Positions 7,713 through 16,379 of a stretch of DNA of 64,000 nt are shown here, one piece after another. Position 1 is the stretch's first letter. Every line of letters starts with the position of its first letter. Source of the stretch: JAOUGY01 sp963785075 (GTDB lineage: Bacteria; Actinomycetota; Acidimicrobiia; Spongiisociales; ZC4RG35); NCBI GenBank assembly GCA_963785075.1, contig CAWATW010000009.1, positions 62,001-126,000 of the forward strand, given 5' to 3'. The notes under the pieces were generated by a model, which was not told the DNA's origin, searched no databases, and saw only the letters and a list, made by a program, of their open reading frames with translations. A program made the position numbers and the translations under genes.

Positions 7713-9019
7713 GCGCGCGTCACCGGATCATCCGGACAGAACACCGAATTCGCCGGCGGATCACAACCCAACGTGATCCCCGCCTCCGCCAACGCCTCGA
7801 TATCGGACTCGAACACCGAACCATCGTCATCGGAGAACCGGCCCGACGAACCCGCGGGCAACTCCAACGCCCGCACCAGGAACGCCGCCATCTGACCACG
7901 CGTCACCGAATCATCCGGACAGAACACCGAATTCGCCGGCGGATCACAACCCAACGTGATCCCCGCCTCCGCCAACGCCTCGATATCGGACTCGAACACC
8001 GAACCATCGTCATCGGAGAACCGGCCCGACGAACCCGCGGGCAACTCCAACGCCCGCACCAGGAACGCCGCCATCTGACCACGCGTCACCGAATCATCCG
8101 GACAGAACACCGAGTTCGCCGGCGGATCACAACCCAACGTGATGCCTTGCGATGCGAGCCACTCGATCTCGGTGCGGAACGGATGACCCAGGGGCACATC
8201 GAGGAATCTGCTCTGCTCCGCCGCGCCGGGCATGTCGGTCGATACCAAGAAGTCGTCGAACCAGATCTGTTGGGTCTGGGGTGAGCCCGGCATGTAGTCG
8301 ACGATGGCGATCTCGTTGAGCGTGAGCTCGTCGGTGTCACGCCACCTGATCCCCTGCGCATCCACCACCAGGCGCCCATCGATCCAGAGACGTTGGCTGC
8401 CGTCCGCCATGCCGGCGGTGCCCGCGTTCACGTGAACCATGATCTCGTGCCACACACCCGTGGTGAGCGGCACTTTCGGTTCGTTCTGCAGGAACAGATT
8501 CCCGTAACAACAGCTCATTTCGGGGTAATAGGTGTAGAACCCCAGTGGCAACAGCGCGTCGTCGGCATAGTCATGCTCGGGATCGACCGTGGTTGCGAAG
8601 AAGTCCGTGCCACTCGGAACGATTCCAGCCTGCCCGTGAGCGCTCCACTGGTTGTCGATCCGATTGCCATGGACCGAGAAGAAGTGCATGCCGTTGCCAT
8701 CGCCACGCAGGTTCTGGAAGCCGTCCTCGAACATGACATCGAATCGGACGTAGATCTCGTCGTAGCCAGGCAGAAACCACTTGTTGAGCTCACCCCACCC
8801 GTCACCGGCTGGAATGGTGCCTTCCAGGGCGTAGTCGCCCGATCGGACATGCGCCGGATCGTCGGTGACCGCGTAGCGATTCTCAGCGACGTTGTCCCAG
8901 GCACTCAGGTCACCGGATTCGAAGCCGTCCTCGAAAATGGTGGCCGCGGCCGCAGACGTGATCGGCATGGTGATGGCGGCCAGTACAGCCGCCATCACCA
9001 GGGCAGCGCGTGAACGCAT
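7670..9019 (-). CDS. Secreted lyase-like protein with three SLH-like repeats
   Basis: A 449-residue exported protein. A Sec signal peptide (MRSRAALVMAAVLAAITMP...) is followed at about residues 28-265 by a jelly-roll domain reminiscent of polysaccharide lyase/concanavalin-like folds (IFEDGFESGDLSAWDN start; DEIYVRFDVMFEDG; WHEIMVHVNAG; IWFDDFLVST end). The C-terminus holds three S-layer-homology-like repeats of about 61 residues, each with GCDPPANSVFCPDDSVTRGQ-type signatures and two cysteines. These repeats probably fix the protein to a wall polymer. Catalytic residues cannot be assigned, so it may bind rather than cleave glycans. A clear GGGGGAG ribosome site precedes the ATG. The repeats are nearly identical at DNA level. 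Confidence 0.82.
   Translation of the reverse strand: MRSRAALVMAAVLAAITMPITSAAAATIFEDGFESGDLSAWDNVAENRYAVTDDPAHVRSGDYALEGTIPAGDGWGELNKWFLPGYDEIYVRFDVMFEDGFQNLRGDGNGMHFFSVHGNRIDNQWSAHGQAGIVPSGTDFFATTVDPEHDYADDALLPLGFYTYYPEMSCCYGNLFLQNEPKVPLTTGVWHEIMVHVNAGTAGMADGSQRLWIDGRLVVDAQGIRWRDTDELTLNEIAIVDYMPGSPQTQQIWFDDFLVSTDMPGAAEQSRFLDVPLGHPFRTEIEWLASQGITLGCDPPANSVFCPDDSVTRGQMAAFLVRALELPAGSSGRFSDDDGSVFESDIEALAEAGITLGCDPPANSVFCPDDSVTRGQMAAFLVRALELPAGSSGRFSDDDGSVFESDIEALAEAGITLGCDPPANSVFCPDDPVTRAQMAAFLFRGLPTP
7728..8143. repeat. Tandem 183-bp repeats encoding SLH-like units
   Basis: Two complete units and part of a third recur with a period of exactly 183 bp (anchors at 7745, 7928 and 8111), equal to 61 codons. 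Between neighbouring copies I find essentially no silent differences, apart from one base at the third anchor and edge changes. This means recent duplication or gene conversion. Confidence 0.9.
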
Positions 9020-9051
9020 CGAAACTCCCCCTTTTCGACTCCGTGACGATC

Positions 9052-9585
9052 CTATCTCAACAGGTCTTCGATGCGCCTCGGCTGTTCTCCTGCAAGGACG
9101 GCCGGCACCGCCGGGTCGGAGGACTCACCACGATCCCGAGTGGCGCGAACTCCGCGCCGATGGGCCCACCACCATCCGACCATGCCACCGATGACGGACA
9201 GCCCCAACGCCAGGGCGAGGTACCCGACTGCGAATGCGAGGCCTTCCATCGTCGAATCAGCGGCCCCAATGGCCGGCTCGCTCCAAAGGAGGGCGTCGAG
9301 AGACGCGAACAACGCAGCGTGCACCAGCGAGAGGATCGTCGCTGCGCCAAGACACACACGCACGAGGGTCCCGGCGCCGAAGCCAGAACGCAGACCGATG
9401 ATCAACCCCATCCCCACCGGCAAGACGACATGCAGCGGAATCGACCCCGGCGACATTCCGACAGAGGCTCCGGCCGGGTCGGTTTCCCAGGTGGCGATCG
9501 TCACCACCCACACGCTCATCCACCCGATGCCGAACAAGAGGAGCGGCCGGGACTCTCGCCTGACCGCCTCTCGAAGACGTGCCAT
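9052..9585 (-). CDS. Small membrane protein, four predicted helices
   Basis: A 177-residue protein of unknown function. I see about four hydrophobic helices: LLLFGIGWMSVWVVTIATW, the stretch around HVVLPVGMGLIIGL, VCLGAATILSLVHAALFASL and GLAFAVGYLALALGLSVIGG, then a short charged tail. The ATG at 9585 is chosen because AGGAGG stands six bases upstream; the longer open frame to 9894 overlaps the divergent acetyltransferase. It lies 32 bases upstream of the SLH lyase-like gene on the same strand, so both may share a transcript. Confidence 0.7.
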   Translation of the reverse strand: MARLREAVRRESRPLLLFGIGWMSVWVVTIATWETDPAGASVGMSPGSIPLHVVLPVGMGLIIGLRSGFGAGTLVRVCLGAATILSLVHAALFASLDALLWSEPAIGAADSTMEGLAFAVGYLALALGLSVIGGMVGWWWAHRRGVRATRDRGESSDPAVPAVLAGEQPRRIEDLLR

Positions 9586-9720
9586 GTCTACCTCCTCTCG
9601 GTCGAGTGTCGTCGCCATCGTGACGATCGGATCCGTGGGCGACCACAGGAAGAAGTCCTCGATGGAACGCTCCGCTTGCACCCGCTTGGTATCTGGAACG
9701 CGGGGTCGTACGGTGGTGCC

Positions 9721-10293
9721 GTGCTCCACAAACGGGTTCTCGAGGACGCCGACGTGCCCCCGGGGTATCCCCGAGAGTTGGAGACGACCGCCTCTCTCGA
9801 AGACGGTCGCGAGATCTCGATACGACCGCTCGCACCGTGTGACCGGGAGGGTCTGGCTTGGGAGATCGCCAACGCCGACTCCGAGACGCTCCACCTCCGC
9901 TTCTTCTCACGCGTGATCAAGGCGCGTCCCGAGTTCATCGACGCGCTCGCCGACCTCGACTACTCCGATCGTCTCGCGCTGGTGGCGTTGGGCGAGAACG
10001 GCGAAGGAGCCGGCGTTGCCCGGTATGCGGTCACATCGGAACCGGGCGAGGCCCAGGTGGCCGTGGTCGTCAATCCGGGATGGCGTCACGCCGGCCTCGC
10101 CACCTTGCTCCTGGATCGGCTACAGGACGCGGCACGAAGCCGCGGGATCGTGCGGTTGGTGGCGGTCTATCTGTCCGAGAACGATGCCGTTGAGTCGTTT
10201 CGAATATCACGAGGCATCGCCGAGCCTCGGATCCGCCACGGTCTGGCCGAGATCAGCTGGTCTGTCGACGCACCCGACCCCGCTCTCGGCTGA
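9721..10293 (+). CDS. GNAT-family N-acetyltransferase
   Basis: About 190 residues from the GTG at 9721. The GNAT fold is recognisable: ISIRPLAPCDREGLAWEIAN (strand 1/helix 1), LALVALGENGEGAGVARYAV, and the acetyl-CoA-binding region VAVVVNPGWRHAGLATLLLD, where the usual Q/RxxGxG/A loop appears as WRHAGLA. The leading RELETTASLEDGREISIRPL resembles acetyltransferases of the protein-acetylating (Pat-like) type, but there is no cyclic-nucleotide or CoA-ligase domain attached. Substrate unknown. Start choice is uncertain because no clear ribosome site is seen; an open frame extends much further upstream but only as antisense to the membrane-protein gene. Confidence 0.75.
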   Translation: MLHKRVLEDADVPPGYPRELETTASLEDGREISIRPLAPCDREGLAWEIANADSETLHLRFFSRVIKARPEFIDALADLDYSDRLALVALGENGEGAGVARYAVTSEPGEAQVAVVVNPGWRHAGLATLLLDRLQDAARSRGIVRLVAVYLSENDAVESFRISRGIAEPRIRHGLAEISWSVDAPDPALG

Positions 10294-10324
10294 TGGCCTC
10301 CGGAGTGGGTGCGAACGACTCATT

Positions 10325-10338
10325 CCCCGCTCACGGGG
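10325..10338 (+). terminator. Weak terminator-like hairpin
   Basis: CCCCG-CTCA-CGGGG forms a 5-bp stem followed by CCTTTA, 31 bases after the acetyltransferase stop. It may end that transcript; the stem is short and the T-run minimal. Confidence 0.3.
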
Positions 10339-10441
10339 CCTTTACGGTCTGCGATGCCCTAGCCTCTGAGAAGACCGTGGAGCCGATACCACTTGAAGCC
10401 GACCCGTTGTGACCTCGAACACGCCCGGATGATCTGCCGAC

Positions 10442-11869
10442 ATGGCTGATCGCTCATTGCCCGTACTCATCCAGGGCGGAATGGGCATCGCAGTCTCTAA
10501 CTGGCGTCTCGCCAACGCCGTGTCTTCTGTCGGCCAGCTCGGGGTGGTATCGGGAACGGCGACCGACGCCGTGCTCGCGCGACGTCTCCAGGACGGTGAT
10601 CCCGGGGGCGACAGCCGACGCGCGCTCGCTGCGCTACCGATTCCTGGCGTAGCCGACAGGATTCTCGAGCGGTATTTCGTCGAAGGCGGCAAGGAGCCCT
10701 CGGCGCGCTACAAGACACGGCCAATGTTCCGAACCGAGCTGACGCGCAGCAGCCTCGACCTCCTGGTGGCCGCCAACTTCGTGGAGGTTTTTCTCGCCAG
10801 GGAAGGCCACTCCAACCCCGTCGGGATCAACCTGCTCGAGAAGATCCAGATTCCGACGTTGGGGTCGCTCTACGGGGCAATGCTTGCCGGCGTCGACTAC
10901 GTGCTCATGGGCGCCGGGATCCCCCGCGCAATCCCGGGTGCGCTCGATCAACTGTCGACGGGCCGGAGGGCCGGCCTGAAGCTCGACGTGAAGGGCTCTG
11001 GGGAACTCATCAGCGAGTTCGACCCCGTGGGGTACAGCGACGGCCTCCTCCCGCCCGCCCCGCGGCCCGAGTTCCTGGCGATCGTCTCGTCGCACGTTCT
11101 GGCCACGATGCTGGCGCGCAAGGTAGAGCCACCGGTCGATGGCTTCATCGTCGAAGCGCCGACCGCCGGAGGGCACAACGCTCCACCGCGGGGCAAGACC
11201 GTTCTGAACGATTTCGGAGAACCGATCTACGGAGAGCGGGACGAGCCAGACTTCGAAGTCATCCGCGAGCTCGGACTCCCCTTCTGGCTGGCTGGATCAA
11301 GGGCCGAGCCCGAGGCCGTGGCCGAGGCGCTCGAACTCGGGGCGACCGGTGTTCAGGTTGGGACTGCCTTCGCGTTCTGTGAGGAGTCCGGGTTCGACGC
11401 CGACCTGAAGCGCCAGGTGATCCAGATGAGCAAGCGGGGCGAAGCCGGTGTCTTCACCGACCCTGTCGCTTCGCCCACCGGTTTTCCGTTCAAGGTCGTC
11501 GAGCTCGAGGGTTCGCTGTCCGAGCACGACGAGTACAAGAAGCGGGAACGTGTGTGTGATCTCGGCTACCTGCGTTCTCTCTACACGCGAGAGGACGGCT
11601 CGGTCGGGTGGCGCTGTGCCGCCGAGCCGATAGAGGACTTCCTCTCCAAGGGCGGGGACGAAGCCGACACCGTGGGACGCAAGTGCCTCTGCAACGCCCT
11701 CATGGCGAACATCGGGCTCGGCCAGATCCAACGGTCGGGCGACGCCGAGGGATACCTGCTGACGTCGGGAGACGACGTCGCAGGTGTGGCACGGTTCTTG
11801 AAGCCGGGGTCGGATTCCTACCGAGCCGTCGACGTCGTCGACTACCTGCTCGCCGACCTGACCGGCTGA
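10442..11869 (+). CDS. Nitronate monooxygenase-family flavoprotein
   Basis: A 475-residue TIM-barrel flavoprotein of the nitronate monooxygenase (2-nitropropane dioxygenase) superfamily. Visible are the N-terminal PVLIQGGMGIAVSNWRLANA, the glycine-rich FMN region VEAPTAGGHNAPPRGK and the phosphate-binding loop GATGVQVGTAFAFCEESGFD. It is about 100 residues longer than simple members, with a C-terminal extension (RKCLCNALMANIGLGQIQRS). This longer form is typical of an actinobacterial subgroup of uncertain function, so oxidation of nitronates should not be assumed. Start ATG at 10442 fits the family. No operon partner is evident. Confidence 0.85.
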   Translation: MADRSLPVLIQGGMGIAVSNWRLANAVSSVGQLGVVSGTATDAVLARRLQDGDPGGDSRRALAALPIPGVADRILERYFVEGGKEPSARYKTRPMFRTELTRSSLDLLVAANFVEVFLAREGHSNPVGINLLEKIQIPTLGSLYGAMLAGVDYVLMGAGIPRAIPGALDQLSTGRRAGLKLDVKGSGELISEFDPVGYSDGLLPPAPRPEFLAIVSSHVLATMLARKVEPPVDGFIVEAPTAGGHNAPPRGKTVLNDFGEPIYGERDEPDFEVIRELGLPFWLAGSRAEPEAVAEALELGATGVQVGTAFAFCEESGFDADLKRQVIQMSKRGEAGVFTDPVASPTGFPFKVVELEGSLSEHDEYKKRERVCDLGYLRSLYTREDGSVGWRCAAEPIEDFLSKGGDEADTVGRKCLCNALMANIGLGQIQRSGDAEGYLLTSGDDVAGVARFLKPGSDSYRAVDVVDYLLADLTG

Positions 11870-11889
11870 CCCACCCCTGGTGCGGGTCG

Positions 11890-12186
11890 CCCCATCCGAT
11901 ACGAGGACTGGGCGCAGCCCCTCCGGGACGCGGTCCGGGCCCGGTTTGTCGCAGCCGCATGGCGGCGGGCCGGCAGCATCTCGACCGCGGCGCCCGCCTT
12001 CACGGCGCCTCGCTCGCTCGGCGCCTGATCGAAATCGACGGGTTCGACGAGGATGCACGTGAGATCGTCGTCGAGGCCCTCGTGCGAGCCGGGAAGGTGG
12101 GTGAGGCTCGTGTGGCCCACTCGATATGGCGGGCTGCCGTCGCAGAGCTCGGGGTCGTCCCGCCCGACGTCGAAGATCTGATCTGA
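11890..12186 (+). pseudogene. Unrecognised coding remnant, split over two frames
   Basis: Two consecutive pieces show the strong G/C third-position bias of real genes here but lie in different frames: roughly 11893-12020 (RYEDWAQPLRDAVRARFVAA) and roughly 12000-12186 (LARRLIEIDGFDEDAREIVV..., ending GVVPPDVEDLI). The second piece is open from an ATG at 11959. No start codon with a ribosome site is seen for the first. I do not recognise the family. It is most simply the remains of a short gene broken by a frameshift; an intact small gene at 11959-12186 is the alternative. Confidence 0.35.
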
Positions 12187-12221
12187 AGGTTTTCTGAGGG
12201 GTAGCGCGGAGGATGCTCCGC

Positions 12222-12825
12222 ATGACGACACAACACCTGCCCATGGAGGCGCTGGTGCTCGGTCCCGACGAGGGAACCCACCTGCACTTCCTCAACCACC
12301 TCGCCACCATCAAGGTCGCGGGGGAAGCCGGCTCGATGAACGTGGTCGAGTTTCTCGCACCAGGCGGCTTCGGGCCGCCGCTTCACAGCCACCGCAACGA
12401 GGACGAGCTCTTCGTGATTCTCGAGGGCGAAGTATCGGTTCGCTCTGGTGACATCGAGGGACTCGCCGGGCGGGGCTCCTGCGTGTTCCTTCCCAGCGGA
12501 AGACCGCACACCTTCCAGAATCTCTCGGAGTCGTGGCGGATCGGTGACAGTAACCAGCCGCACGGGCACGCCTGCGACCTTCGACCGGATGGTCACGGAA
12601 CTCGGCGTCCCCACGTCCAACCCCGGCATCCCGGCACCGAAGCCGATCGATCCTGACGCAGTGGCCGCCATCTGCGCACGCCACGACATCGACATCGCCA
12701 GAGGAGATGGCCGCCTTCTTTCCCCTGGTGGACACGGTGCTGATCGCACCACCGACCGAGACCGGATATGCGGTCGAGGGATCGGCGAGCTCACCAAGCC
12801 CGGGCGGTTGCGATCATTTGTGTGA
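12222..12825 (+). pseudogene. Cupin-domain protein, frameshifted
   Basis: The N-terminal part is a good cupin: FGPPLHSHRNEDELFVILEG contains the first metal-binding motif (HxH...E), and GRGSCVFLPSGRPHTFQNLS the second with its His. Right after SESWRI the family sequence continues in the next frame as VTVTSRTGTPATFDRMVTEL...IPAPKPIDPDAVAAICARHD. Removing one G near 12543 would join the two parts. As read, the first frame ends at 12656 with an unrelated tail. GGAGG nine bases before ATG 12222 supports the start. A one-base sequencing error is as likely as real inactivation. Function: small beta-barrel metalloprotein of unknown substrate. Confidence 0.65.
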
Positions 12826-13026
12826 TCCCGACTGGAGCCGACTCCGGGGCGTACCTGGCCGCAGCCGCCGAGGCCGAGGGTGGACCGCCCGAGGTACAGA
12901 GCGGACTTCCCCACATCGTCAACGGCATGTATGCCGAGATGATCGTGACGGGCTGAACTCGTCGCTGCTCGCGGGTTCTGCGGATCGGCCGGGAACCCGC
13001 GAGATTTGGACGGATAGGCTCCTCCG
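12826..13026. other. Gene-poor stretch with possible coding fragment
   Basis: Between the cupin remnant and the next gene, the frame covering 12768-12956 ends with a plausible protein tail (PEVQSGLPHIVNGMYAEMIV) without a proper start or known family. No promoter or RNA gene was recognised. Together with the preceding remnants it suggests decay of this 11.9-13.0 kb stretch. Confidence 0.35.
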
Positions 13027-13740
13027 ATGGCACATCTGTCCCACACCGATCACGCCGATTGGCTACGACGGCTGACCTCCGACTTCGCTGCGACCTCATC
13101 GTCCATCTCCCACCACACCCCGGTGCCATCGTGTCCGGGCTGGACGATCTCCGACCTCGTCCGGCACCTGGGGCGCGTTCACGCATGGGCGCGGGCGGCG
13201 ATCGTCGAACGTCGCAGCATCGATGTCGATTCCGAGCCGCCCTCCGGGGCATCCATCACCGCCTGGTACTCGGAACACGCCCGCGCACTGATCGAGGCGA
13301 TCGAGTCGACACCGCCCGACGACCCGGTGTGGACGTTCGGCCCCCCTCCGCATCGCGTGACATTCTGGTCGAGACGCCAGACCAACGAGACGGCCATTCA
13401 CCTGTGGGACGCCCAGGCCGCCGTCGGACACGAATCCGACCTCGACCCTGGCTTGGCCGCCGATGGCATCGACGAGGTGGTCACCATGTTCTACCCACGG
13501 CAGGTACGGCTGGGCCGCACCGACCCGCTGACCCGGTCGATCGAGCTCCGCAGCCCTCCCGGATCCGGGGCAGGCCGCTGGCTGGTCGGTCACGGGCCGC
13601 CGGAAGCGACCGTAACGGGCTCAGCCTCCGATGTGCTCCTCCTCCTGTGGAAGAGGCGCCATCTCGATGATCCGAGACTGACTCTGGAAGGCGACGAAGA
13701 CGCAGCGCGCGCCGTGCTCGGGCACAGATTGACGCCTTGA
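13027..13740 (+). CDS. Maleylpyruvate isomerase-family (mycothiol-dependent/DinB-like) protein
   Basis: A 237-residue protein of the MDMPI/DinB-like family. The N-terminal four-helix domain shows VPSCPGWTISDLVRHLGRVH, where the His is the first metal ligand, and TFWSRRQTNETAIHLWDAQA, carrying Glu and His at the other ligand positions. The C-terminal third is the small alpha/beta domain of the actinobacterial proteins. Founding members isomerise maleylpyruvate with mycothiol; most paralogues, probably including this one, have unknown substrates. It starts with ATG and converges with the propeller/SLH gene, 48 bases apart. Confidence 0.82.
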   Translation: MAHLSHTDHADWLRRLTSDFAATSSSISHHTPVPSCPGWTISDLVRHLGRVHAWARAAIVERRSIDVDSEPPSGASITAWYSEHARALIEAIESTPPDDPVWTFGPPPHRVTFWSRRQTNETAIHLWDAQAAVGHESDLDPGLAADGIDEVVTMFYPRQVRLGRTDPLTRSIELRSPPGSGAGRWLVGHGPPEATVTGSASDVLLLLWKRRHLDDPRLTLEGDEDAARAVLGHRLTP

Positions 13741-13788
13741 GAGCTGCAGGCGGGAGCCGGGTCGCCGGAAAGCCCGTTGCGGGCGAGC

Positions 13789-15300
13789 TCAGCCGAGGGC
13801 TCGCCGCAGGAACCCTGCCATCTGGCCCCTCGTGACCGGAGACTCGGGGCAGAAGAGGTCGTTCGCAGGCGGATTGCAGCCTCGTGTGACTCCCGCGGTC
13901 GCAAGAGCGTCGATGTCCGACTCGAAGACGGAACCATCGTCGTCCAGGAAGAGATCGGGCGACCCCGCAGGAAGGTCCAGCGCCCGAACGAGGAACGCCG
14001 CCATCTGAGCACGACTGACGAGTTCGCCGGGGCATGCGAGATCGGACGCGGGCGGGTTGCATCCCCGCAACACGCCGGCGGTCGCAAGTCGATCGATGTC
14101 AGCTTCGAAGACGGACCCATCGTCGTCCCGGAAGACGTTCGACCCTGCGCCATCGGTGAGATCCAGGGCTCGAACCAGGAAGGCGGACATCTGACCCCTG
14201 GTGACAGGGTCGTCGGGACAGTAACGGTCGTTGGCGGGTGGGTTGCAGCCGAGTGTGACCCCCTGCTCTGCGAGCCACTCGATGTCTTCCTGGAACACGC
14301 TGTCGTCGTCGTCGATGAACCGGCCATCGCCGAAGCCCATCGCCAGTTCGATGACGCGGCCGTCCGTGGGTGGCGGGACACCGTCGCCCGGAGTGCCGTT
14401 GTCGTTCCCCCGGTCGACCACATATACGTGCTGAGCACCCGAGCCATCTGAGGCGGGGGCGATCGTCAGGTCGTTCGGCGCCAGGGCCACGCCTGAGATC
14501 TTGAGCGGTGACAGGTCCACATCCCGGACGAGTACGCCTGCCTTCGATACTTCGAGGATCGCATCGCGCCGCGAATCCGTCACGAGCAGTGACCCCACGC
14601 CCGGGACGAACTCGAGCCCCGTGGCGTCGAGGATCCCGATCGGAGCCAGCTGGATGGCGGAGACGGAGTCGTCCCCGGCCGGGCTCACACCGTCGAACAC
14701 CCCGTCCTTGCCGGGGGTGATGCGGTACACGGTCTGAGTACTCGCCTCGAGCAGGTAGAGCACTCGATCGTCGGCGTCGAACGCGACATCCTCGAGATCC
14801 GACAGCTCCAAAGCGGAGTAGTCGGGAACGGATACCACGTCGTCCTCTGTGCCATACCGGCCGTCGGAACCGGGCTGGTCCATGACCACTTCGTCCGTCG
14901 AGTCGTTCGTCAGGATCAGCGTGCGCTCCACGCTGTCGTACGCAAGGCCCGTGGGCTCGTCGGCGCCCCCCGGACCGGGCGCCAGCGAGCCGGTTGGGTC
15001 CCCGAGCGAACGGTCCGTCGTGATCATGTTGAAACCGGCGAAGATCGAAGGTTCCTCGTCGATCTCAGAATCTACGAGGATCAGGGCGTCTCGATCAGGC
15101 AGGTAGGTGATACCGGTCGGATCGATCAACATCGGCTCGACCCCGCTGAGCGGGGTGACTGCCACGACCTCCGCGTCACCCTCCAGAAGCAGGATCTCGG
15201 CGCCGGCCTCGAGGGGCACGGCGGCGACAAGGACGACCAAGGCCAGCGGCAATGTCAGAAGTACGCGACGAAGGGACAAAGATCTCTCCACGTGCGTCAA
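13789..15300 (-). CDS. Secreted beta-propeller protein with three SLH-like repeats
   Basis: A 503-residue exported protein. After a signal peptide (LPLALVVLVAAVPLEAGA) residues ~35-320 form a SdiA-regulated/esterase-like beta-propeller, with repeated DPTGITYLPDRDALILVDSE, EPTGLAYDSVERTLILTNDS and DLEDVAFDADDRVLYLLEAS blades rich in Asp loops that may hold calcium. The C-terminal ~180 residues are three SLH-like repeats of the same Cys-containing type as in the 7670 and 45905 proteins (GCNPPANDRYCPDDPVTRGQ), expected to anchor it to the wall or its glycan. The propeller is clearly related to the N-terminus of the giant protein at 34800. The start is TTG 15300 or GTG 15291. It lies 39 bases downstream of the epimerase gene, probably in one operon. 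Confidence 0.82.
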   Translation of the reverse strand: MTHVERSLSLRRVLLTLPLALVVLVAAVPLEAGAEILLLEGDAEVVAVTPLSGVEPMLIDPTGITYLPDRDALILVDSEIDEEPSIFAGFNMITTDRSLGDPTGSLAPGPGGADEPTGLAYDSVERTLILTNDSTDEVVMDQPGSDGRYGTEDDVVSVPDYSALELSDLEDVAFDADDRVLYLLEASTQTVYRITPGKDGVFDGVSPAGDDSVSAIQLAPIGILDATGLEFVPGVGSLLVTDSRRDAILEVSKAGVLVRDVDLSPLKISGVALAPNDLTIAPASDGSGAQHVYVVDRGNDNGTPGDGVPPPTDGRVIELAMGFGDGRFIDDDDSVFQEDIEWLAEQGVTLGCNPPANDRYCPDDPVTRGQMSAFLVRALDLTDGAGSNVFRDDDGSVFEADIDRLATAGVLRGCNPPASDLACPGELVSRAQMAAFLVRALDLPAGSPDLFLDDDGSVFESDIDALATAGVTRGCNPPANDLFCPESPVTRGQMAGFLRRALG

Positions 15301-15339
15301 CGTAGACGCAAGGGATGCCGGCGCACTGGGTCGATCGGC

Positions 15340-16284
15340 TCAATTCGTGCGGTGACGATGCCAGTCGAGCTGCTTCGCCAAACCGTCGGCCACCGTCACC
15401 GTCGGGCTCCAATCCAGGACCGCTTTGGCCACTTCCGTCGCTCCGCCGGTGCGCCGGACATCGCCTCGCTGGGCCGGCAGCCGGTCGACGGCGATTTCCC
15501 GTCCCGCGAGGCGTTCGACGATTGCGATCACCTCGGCAAGGGTGGTCGAGTCCCCGCCTGCAACGTTGATGACGGTGCCGGGATCGATCGGATGCGTCGC
15601 AGCAGCAAGGTTCGCCTCCACGACATCGCCGACGTACGTGAAATCGCGAACCTGCGAACCGTCTCCAAAGACAGGGAAGGTCGTGCCTTGGAGCGCCGCC
15701 TCGATCAATCGGTGCATGGCCATGTCGGGTCGCTGCCGAGGGCCGTAGACGGTGAAGTATCGCAGCGCCACCGTCGGGAGCCCCCAATTCCTGGCATACA
15801 CGCCCACGAGATGTTCGGCCGCGAGCTTCGTCACGCCGTATGGACTGTGTGGCTTCGGGATCGCTGTTTCAGGCGTCGGGTAGGACTGCGCGTCGCCGTA
15901 GATGGACGACGACGATGCAAACACGAACCGCTGGACGCCTGCGGTGGCCGAGCCATCGAGTAGCCGCTGGGTCACGGCGACGTTGTTGTCGAGATACGAC
16001 CCGAATTCATCCCATGATGCTCTGACGCCCGGTTGCCCGGCTTGGTGGAACACCACGTCCACGCCGTCGAGCAATGTTCCGACGTCGATCTCGAGGAGAT
16101 CGGCCTCGATGTTCTCGAAGGCATCTAGCTGGGACAATCGGCCGAGGTTCCGTCGCTTCTGCGCCACGTCGTAGTACGGCGACACCACGTCGATCCCTCT
16201 CACCTGCCACCCTGCCGAGACGAGTCGTTCCACGAGGTGTGACCCGATGAACCCCGCCGCACCTGTCACAAGAGCCGTGTTGAT
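15340..16284 (-). CDS. NAD-dependent nucleotide-sugar epimerase/dehydratase
   Basis: A short-chain dehydrogenase of the extended type, about 314 residues, acting on NDP-sugars in the cytoplasm. It shows the NAD-binding ALVTGAAGFIGSHLVERLVS at the N-terminus, the catalytic FASSSSIYGDA and the YxxxK pair in SPYGVTKLAAEHL, and the substrate-loop region YFTVYGPRQRPDMAMHRLIE. UDP-glucose/UDP-glucuronate 4-epimerase activity is the most likely, but related 4,6-dehydratases share these motifs. The family start falls at an ATC codon (16284), four bases after a very strong GGAAGGAGG. No in-frame ATG, GTG or TTG sits near it; the ATG at 16380 would add about 32 unrelated residues. It likely supplies a sugar donor for the neighbouring polysaccharide operon. 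Confidence 0.85.
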   Translation of the reverse strand: MNTALVTGAAGFIGSHLVERLVSAGWQVRGIDVVSPYYDVAQKRRNLGRLSQLDAFENIEADLLEIDVGTLLDGVDVVFHQAGQPGVRASWDEFGSYLDNNVAVTQRLLDGSATAGVQRFVFASSSSIYGDAQSYPTPETAIPKPHSPYGVTKLAAEHLVGVYARNWGLPTVALRYFTVYGPRQRPDMAMHRLIEAALQGTTFPVFGDGSQVRDFTYVGDVVEANLAAATHPIDPGTVINVAGGDSTTLAEVIAIVERLAGREIAVDRLPAQRGDVRRTGGATEVAKAVLDWSPTVTVADGLAKQLDWHRHRTN

Positions 16285-16379
16285 ATGGCCTCCTTCCCGC
16301 CAAGCATCGTACCGACAGGATCGTGAGATGGAACCACCGATGGTCGAATATCGAGACCGGCCGGGTACCGTGTCGTGCA

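Noticed and set aside
7728..8143. Regular direct repeats that might suggest a CRISPR array or minisatellite
   Set aside because: The 183-bp period equals 61 codons in frame, with no spacers; the units encode SLH-like domains.
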